From Halapricum desulfuricans (GTDB lineage Archaea > Halobacteriota > Halobacteria > Halobacteriales > Haloarculaceae): a stretch of DNA of 64,000 bases. The position numbers were made by a program, and so were the translations under genes. The stretch spans positions 496,001-560,000 of the forward strand of contig NZ_CP064788.1 of NCBI RefSeq assembly GCF_017094525.1, given 5' to 3'. The notes beneath the pieces are model-generated. The model searched no databases and had not been told where the DNA came from. It saw only the letters and a program-made list of their open reading frames with translations. This document shows, piece after piece, positions 59,610 through 64,000 of the stretch (the first letter of the stretch is position 1; the number at the start of each line of letters is the position of its first letter).

Positions 59610-60709
59610 ACTGTCTCACTGTCGGTGACGTCTGTAGCTCCGCCAGCAGTCGAGCCGGTTCCGTCGCCCGGCGCGTGTTCTCCGGTAGCGTCGCTGTCAG
59701 CCACAGTCGCGTCTGCGTCGTCCGCTATCTGTTCGTCGGTGCTGTCACTCTCACTGTTTGTTCTGTCGGCGACAGTCGTCTCGGTGCCGGTGCTGTCAGT
59801 GACACCTCTCTCAGTTGTATTTATTGATGTGGTTGGTTCGTCTGTCATTTTACCCGTCTCGGCCATCTCAGCGGTACGCGACGCAGTTTCGTTCTCATCG
59901 GCACTGGACACGCTTCCGTCTCCGTCAGCACTCGTCTCGTTCCAAGTGATCGTCTCGTCGCCGTGCTGCTGTGCGGTTTCAGTGGCGTCTCCAGTGTCAG
60001 TGCCATCGGCTGACGTTCTATCAGTCGCGCCACTCTCGATGTCGTCGCCGACAGTGGCACTACTTGTCGTCTCCGTTCCGTTAGCGACAGTCCGAGCGGT
60101 CGTGTCCCCGTCGGTGCTACTGCCCGCATCGGTCGTGACGTTCGTATCAGTGTGTCTGTCGCCTCCCGGTGGGTCTGGGTCGTTCATCACTTCCCCTTTT
60201 GGCGTAGCGTTCACGCCATCGAGATTAGCGGTGGCGTTGCTGTCAGTGCTGTCGGCGTTATCAATGCCGTCTACGGCGGCGGTACGATCACTGCTACTCT
60301 CGGTGGTGTTGCCGTCGGTGCCGGTACTGTCAATGTCGTTACCGGCAACCCCGCTGACCGGCACGGGCGGTGACGCGGTGTCGCTGTCGTCGGCCGCCAG
60401 CGTGGCAGGGTCAGAGCCGACCGACTCGTTGCTGGCAGCCGGCGTGTCGGTCCCGCTGTCGCTACTGGTTGGCTCTTTGGTCCCACGGTCGTCAGTCGTC
60501 TCGTTCGCTCCACTGGTGTGAAACACGGTCGGCTCCGGCGACCGCTCAACGATGTCGAAGCCCTCGGTACCGGCGCTCGCGCTGAAATCGAGCGCGAGGC
60601 GTTCCTCGTCGCTGAGCAGGGCGGCGGACTCGCCGCCGTGGCCGAAGCCGACCGTCGCCGCTGCGAATACGACGACCGCGGCGACAAAGACAACGACCGG
60701 GCGGGTCAT
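59606..60709 (-). CDS. Secreted Thr/Ser/Asp-rich low-complexity protein
   Basis: This gene encodes 367 residues. It starts with a signal segment (VVVFVAAVVVFAAATVGFGH) and a short ordered region (EERLALDFSASAGTEGFDIV). The remaining 310 residues are low-complexity Thr, Ser, Asp, Gly and Asn with several N-glycosylation sequons (NTT, NET, NGT). Such composition fits an extracellular, heavily glycosylated stalk or matrix protein. There is no C-terminal anchor; the coupled 46-residue TM protein follows. It overlaps the signal peptidase gene by four bases. Confidence 0.75.
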   Translation of the reverse strand: MTRPVVVFVAAVVVFAAATVGFGHGGESAALLSDEERLALDFSASAGTEGFDIVERSPEPTVFHTSGANETTDDRGTKEPTSSDSGTDTPAASNESVGSDPATLAADDSDTASPPVPVSGVAGNDIDSTGTDGNTTESSSDRTAAVDGIDNADSTDSNATANLDGVNATPKGEVMNDPDPPGGDRHTDTNVTTDAGSSTDGDTTARTVANGTETTSSATVGDDIESGATDRTSADGTDTGDATETAQQHGDETITWNETSADGDGSVSSADENETASRTAEMAETGKMTDEPTTSINTTERGVTDSTGTETTVADRTNSESDSTDEQIADDADATVADSDATGEHAPGDGTGSTAGGATDVTDSETV

Positions 60710-61662
60710 CGTTCGTCCTCCGTGCCGCCGTCGGCACGCGCTGATGGTGTCGTCGCTGGCCGGTCAGTGCCGGCGTCTCCGGCCGCCAGCCGTGCGGTGA
60801 CCGTTACCCAGATTGCAAATCCGAGACCGAGCAGACCCCCAGTGAGCGCGCCGACCGAAACGGGGTCTGGCGCGGCGACAGCGGTCACCTCGCGGTAGAC
60901 GTTCCAGGCGGCGTAGCCGACCAGCCCGAGCGTTGCGAGGACAGTAAGTTTCAGGTCAGCGACAGCGACAGCCACCGTTTCGCGGGCGTCGTCGGATTCG
61001 GTCGCAGTATCGTTGTCACTTGTTCGGTCTGTGTCGGCACGCGTGGCGCTCGCGGCGTCGGCCTGTTCGGCGCGCCCGTCGTCGATACGACGGAGGACCG
61101 GCTTCGGGACCGGACCGCCCTCCGCTCTGTCGTCGTCATTGGTATCCGATCCATCGCCACTGCTGCTGTCCTTGCCCGCCCACGCGAACAATTCGTTGGC
61201 GACGAGCAACACCAGCGGTCCGACGACGAGACTCACATAACCGATGGGAGTGTTCACCCAGAGGATGACGCGGCCGATGAACGGAATCGTCAGCGTCACA
61301 CGGCCGAGCACGTCGTCCGGTGACACGGGCTGTGCGTCCGGGTTCGAGTTCGCGTCGCCCTGTGTAACGTACTGGCCGTCCTCGATAGCGACGACGCGGT
61401 GGGTCGTCGGAACGGTGTTGCCGTCGTCGAACGTGATGATATCACCGACCGAGATAGGGGCCGAGGCGTCAACGATGACAACGTCTCCGGGCGAGGTAGT
61501 CGGCTCCATGCTCCCCGAGAGGATGACAAAGCCGTGATCGGCCCCGACTACCTGCGGGACGGCGAAGACGACGAAGGGGACGACCGCGACGATCAGCACC
61601 ATGACGGCCAGTGCGGCCGCGACGCGTCGAACGCCCGGCAGCCGTTCGGTGAGACTGTTCAT
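60706..61662 (-). CDS. Signal peptidase I (archaeal/SipW type)
   Basis: This gene encodes 318 residues. It has an N-terminal TM anchor, the catalytic Ser in ILSGSMEPTTSPGD, then PTTHRVVAIEDG with the His that replaces the bacterial Lys, and the VSPDDVLGRV box. These are the features of archaeal/ER-type type I signal peptidases. A TM helix and a long acidic linker with two further TM helices extend the C-terminus. It overlaps both neighbours by ATGA, so it is dedicated to this operon and may cleave its SipW-type substrates. Confidence 0.88.
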   Translation of the reverse strand: MNSLTERLPGVRRVAAALAVMVLIVAVVPFVVFAVPQVVGADHGFVILSGSMEPTTSPGDVVIVDASAPISVGDIITFDDGNTVPTTHRVVAIEDGQYVTQGDANSNPDAQPVSPDDVLGRVTLTIPFIGRVILWVNTPIGYVSLVVGPLVLLVANELFAWAGKDSSSGDGSDTNDDDRAEGGPVPKPVLRRIDDGRAEQADAASATRADTDRTSDNDTATESDDARETVAVAVADLKLTVLATLGLVGYAAWNVYREVTAVAAPDPVSVGALTGGLLGLGFAIWVTVTARLAAGDAGTDRPATTPSARADGGTEDER

Positions 61663-62819
61663 TCGTCTCCCTCCTGCTTGCCCGCTCCGAGTCCAGTGTC
61701 TGGCTTGCCACGCGGCGGCTTGGAGCCGCCGACGCTCGCGGCGCCGGTGGCGACCGGCACCGGACAGGTCCCGTCGGCGAGCGTCGGCGAGCAGACGCTC
61801 ACGAGGAGATAGCTGATGCCGTAGCGCTCGCCGCTGTCGGGATTCTCGGGCGCGTAGACGATGCCGTCGATGGCACCGTCAAGGGAGTTCGTATCGAAGC
61901 CGAAGGTGTCGTCCTGTCGGGGGTAGTGAACGTCCGGTGGACCGCCCTTGACCGCCACGTCACAGAGCGGAAGGCGCGGCACGTCGTCGTCAGTCGTGAC
62001 TAGTTCGAAGGCGACGTCGCTGTCGCCGTCGGTATCGGTCACGTGGACGGCGTATCCCGCCAGTCCTTCGTCGAAGGCGTAGGTCTGACCCGACTGTAAT
62101 CGCGCGTCCACCTCGACTTTTCCGATGGTCCAGCAGCAGTCACAGCTGTAGGCGGGACGGCAACGGTCGTCGATCGCGTCAGCGGGGAACGGATTCGCCC
62201 CGGGGTCGGCGTTGCGACATTGCGTCGCGACCAACGAGAACGGCAGGGAGACGGTCTCCGAGCCCAGGAACGTTCCGAGTTCGTACTCGACGACGAGGAA
62301 CACCTCGTCGCTCAGACAGTCCGGTTCAGGTGTGGTCGGGTCGCCATCGATCCGACGACCGCCCCGAAGCGCGTCCGCTACCGCCCGGAGTGATCCGCGT
62401 TCAATCTCGGTCGTCGGTGTCCCGTCGGCGGTAGCGTACGAGACCGTCACCTGTAGCAACTCCGCGAGCGTCGTTTTCTCGGGACAGTCGCTCCGCAGCC
62501 AGATGCTCCCGGGGTTGTTCGGCCCCTCGTCTTGCGGGAGCGAGAGCCGGAGGACCGTCCGGCCGCGCCCGTCTGCTGTGAGAGATGTAATCGGGACGGC
62601 GAGCTGTTGCCCGTCGACGATACCGTCAGGGTTCGAACGGTCGACCCCATCCTCGGGGTTCTCCCAATATTCGACGACGAGATCGACCAGCCCGACTGAG
62701 AGGTCGAGACTGCCCTGTTCGCGGTTCCGGAGAACAGCACCGGTCGTCCGCTCGGTGAGCGCACCCGCACCGCCGACCGCCACGAGTGCCGCGAGGACGC
62801 GGCGTCGGGTCATCGTCAT
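61659..62819 (-). CDS. Cys-rich secreted protein with twin-arginine-type leader
   Basis: This gene encodes 386 residues. The N-terminal MTMTRRRVLAALVAVGGAGA is a twin-arginine-type signal. The mature part has about 11 cysteines, including a cluster CRPAYSCDCCW, which is unusual for haloarchaea and suggests disulfide bonding outside the cell. Segments such as WENPEDGVDRSNPDG and DTDGDSDVAFELVTTDDD fit a beta-rich fibre or adhesin domain, and the end is Gly/Lys-rich. It overlaps its neighbours on both sides (ATGA). Confidence 0.7.
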   Translation of the reverse strand: MTMTRRRVLAALVAVGGAGALTERTTGAVLRNREQGSLDLSVGLVDLVVEYWENPEDGVDRSNPDGIVDGQQLAVPITSLTADGRGRTVLRLSLPQDEGPNNPGSIWLRSDCPEKTTLAELLQVTVSYATADGTPTTEIERGSLRAVADALRGGRRIDGDPTTPEPDCLSDEVFLVVEYELGTFLGSETVSLPFSLVATQCRNADPGANPFPADAIDDRCRPAYSCDCCWTIGKVEVDARLQSGQTYAFDEGLAGYAVHVTDTDGDSDVAFELVTTDDDVPRLPLCDVAVKGGPPDVHYPRQDDTFGFDTNSLDGAIDGIVYAPENPDSGERYGISYLLVSVCSPTLADGTCPVPVATGAASVGGSKPPRGKPDTGLGAGKQEGDE

Positions 62820-63100
62820 GCCGACCCTCCGGTACACGGGCTATCTGTCCCGATCGAGACGCCGACAAAGGCCAGGTCAAAGGTCACGCTGTCGCCCTGG
62901 GCGACGTTTGTTGCGATGCTCTCGGGCAAGACCCACGAGAGCGCGATGCAACGGGTCTGTCCAGGGTCAAGCGAGTTGAGGACGCACTGGCCGTCGGCAT
63001 CGTCGATATCACTGTCCGGTCCAAATTCGAGGCTGAACCCTCCGAACCAGAGAGCCACCGCTCCGGTGCCCGCCAGCAGTTTCTGCCGTGTGAGTTGCAT
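62816..63100 (-). CDS. Short SipW-type secreted protein (94 residues)
   Basis: A signal segment (QLTRQKLLAGTGAVALW) is followed directly by CVLNSLDPGQTRCIALSWVL and QGDSVTFDLAFVG. The latter block closely matches the C-terminal CVALSWELP...QGDSVTFDLGF of the vWA-like gene next door. The large domain normally between signal and tail is absent. Cys pairs are conserved. It looks like an internally deleted paralogue acting as a minor secreted subunit. It is the first gene of the overlapping operon. Confidence 0.65.
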   Translation of the reverse strand: MQLTRQKLLAGTGAVALWFGGFSLEFGPDSDIDDADGQCVLNSLDPGQTRCIALSWVLPESIATNVAQGDSVTFDLAFVGVSIGTDSPCTGGSA

Positions 63101-63258
63101 TGTAAATCTCCGTGGGATGGTCGCGTTCGATACTACTCTCTCGTCTGATTCCGGTATAGGTATAGCGCGGTTGCCGGTCCCGTCGAAGTCGGTACGAAAA
63201 CCGTACGGACTGTTTTCGAGCGGACAAACTGGCTTCGTCGTCCGAAGAGACGGGTATG

Positions 63259-64000
63259 TCAGGCCGGCGCTGGCCCGCTACCGTCGTTGTTGCGCTCCTG
63301 TTCAGTGTAGAAGCCCAGATCAAAGGTCACCGAGTCGCCCTGGACTTCGTTGCCGACCTCGAAGGGTAGTTCCCACGAGAGCGCGACACAGTACATCAGA
63401 CCGTCGCCTTCGAAGGCGTCGCGGTCGGGGTCGTTAGCAGGGTCCGATAGCTCGTCGTACAGCGTCAGGACGTTGCCGTCGAGCGGGATGCCGTTCCCGT
63501 CGGCCAGTTCCGCGAGGATGTTGTCGAGCGTGTCCTCTATAATGACCTTTTCGGCAACGAACTGACTGGCGAGCACGCCGAAGACGCTCGGAATCGCGAC
63601 CGGGTCGTCGACGTCGTAGAAGAACTGCGGGTCGTTGCCCGTCGGGTCGGCTGCGGCACCGGCCATCTGCTGGAGAACGCTGTCGTTGGCGCTCCCGACG
63701 GAGATGGTGTACATATCCGTCGCCGGTGCCGGCGAGGTCGCGCGTGCGTCGTCGGCCGCGTTGGTCGGGGAGCTGAATTGCGTGGAGCCGCTGCCGTTGA
63801 ACGACTCGCCGTCGGAGAGGACGATGTTCGCCGCGCGAGCGCCCGTGCGCCCATTGCTCGCGAGTTCGTCCTGGGCGTCGTCGACACCCTCGCCGATGTA
63901 GGTCCCGGTGGCGGTACCGCCGCCGTTGGCCGGGTCCGGGTCGCCGTCGCCGTCGAAGGGCGTCGACCCGGGGCCGCCGCTCACGACGTTCGCGAGCTTC
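63259..64000 (-). CDS. Secreted vWA-like protein (partial, 5' end outside window)
   Basis: At least 246 residues are visible, open to the right edge of the window. They include AANIVLSDGESF and DMYTISVGS, strands typical of von Willebrand A domains; the MIDAS start would lie outside. The C-terminus YCVALSWELPFEV with QGDSVTFDLGFYTEQERN is the pattern of SipW-dependent haloarchaeal secreted proteins. It is separated from the five-gene overlapping operon by 158 bases and is co-directional with it. Confidence 0.7.
   Translation of the reverse strand, partial: KLANVVSGGPGSTPFDGDGDPDPANGGGTATGTYIGEGVDDAQDELASNGRTGARAANIVLSDGESFNGSGSTQFSSPTNAADDARATSPAPATDMYTISVGSANDSVLQQMAGAAADPTGNDPQFFYDVDDPVAIPSVFGVLASQFVAEKVIIEDTLDNILAELADGNGIPLDGNVLTLYDELSDPANDPDRDAFEGDGLMYCVALSWELPFEVGNEVQGDSVTFDLGFYTEQERNNDGSGPAPA

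Noticed and set aside
59451-60521. A 356-codon plus-strand frame rich in Ser/Val
   Set aside because: It mirrors the low-complexity Thr/Ser/Asp gene on the minus strand, which has a signal segment and operon overlaps.

Overview
The window is a gene-dense stretch of a haloarchaeal (class Halobacteria) chromosome. The DNA is GC-rich and the proteins are strongly acidic. The gene content is archaeal and haloarchaeal: TFB and TFE, 20S proteasome alpha and beta, TmcA, Pth2, the L7Ae/S28e/L24e/Ndk cluster, HMG-CoA synthase and a geranylgeranyl reductase for isoprenoid lipids, CofG/CofC for coenzyme F420, and the tubulin-like CetZ. Many starts lie about 26 bases downstream of a TATA-like box, as expected for leaderless haloarchaeal transcripts. 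The genus cannot be fixed from the sequence alone. No tRNA, rRNA or CRISPR array was seen. Layout: 1-3109 holds the end of a mutS-like gene, a coiled-coil protein, a PD-(D/E)XK nuclease-like gene between two 42-bp direct repeats, and an aldo/keto reductase. 3110-5434 is mobile-element territory: a gene-free stretch and an IS1341-type (IS200/IS605 superfamily, tnpB-only) element with a divergent ribbon-helix-helix-like mini-gene. Its tnpB is broken by a 55-bp double-hairpin insertion. 5433-16776 is metabolic: a two-domain disulfide oxidoreductase, a TehA/TDT-type transporter, a lipoyl-domain/E3 fusion followed by OsmC and a split lipoate ligase, an AhpD-like protein, and a thiamine ABC transporter (thiB-thiP-thiQ) overlapping an AIR-synthase-like gene. 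16773-29114 is mostly housekeeping: ferredoxin, RIO kinase, Pth2, overlapping psmA-psmB, a SRAP protein that has lost its catalytic middle, TFB, TrmB, P450, a HAD hydrolase, a beta-CASP nuclease, and the L7Ae-S28e-L24e-Ndk operon behind a structured leader. 29179-45175 holds an ABC-2 exporter, a degenerate IS remnant, tmcA, ferredoxin, msrA, a NAD-kinase-like gene, cinA-like, tfe with two companion genes, HMG-CoA synthase, a 2-hydroxyacid dehydrogenase, a GGR-family reductase and a tandem UspA. 45319-49991 is a compact type IV pilus/Tad-like cluster (ATPase, TadC-like membrane protein, two small secreted or pilin-like proteins). 50134-52439 is a pair of membrane-anchored TrkA-C-like proteins. 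52505-58993 is a minus-strand cetZ-membrane protein-cofC-gtrA-MFS-cofG block plus an NDUFA9-like SDR. 59469-64000 is a secretion operon of five genes, each overlapping the next by four bases: a short SipW-type secreted protein, a Cys-rich Tat-type secreted protein, a signal peptidase I, a Thr/Ser/Asp-rich secreted protein and a 46-residue membrane protein. A vWA-like secreted protein lies immediately upstream and runs off the window. The most unusual signals are a family of exactly 80-bp intergenic palindromic elements (180-259, 11409-11488, 42566-42645) with terminal inverted repeats and a central hairpin at an invariant position, the hairpin-laden IS1341-type remnants, the in-frame-deleted SRAP gene, the three-hairpin leader before L7Ae, and the fully overlapping secretion operon.
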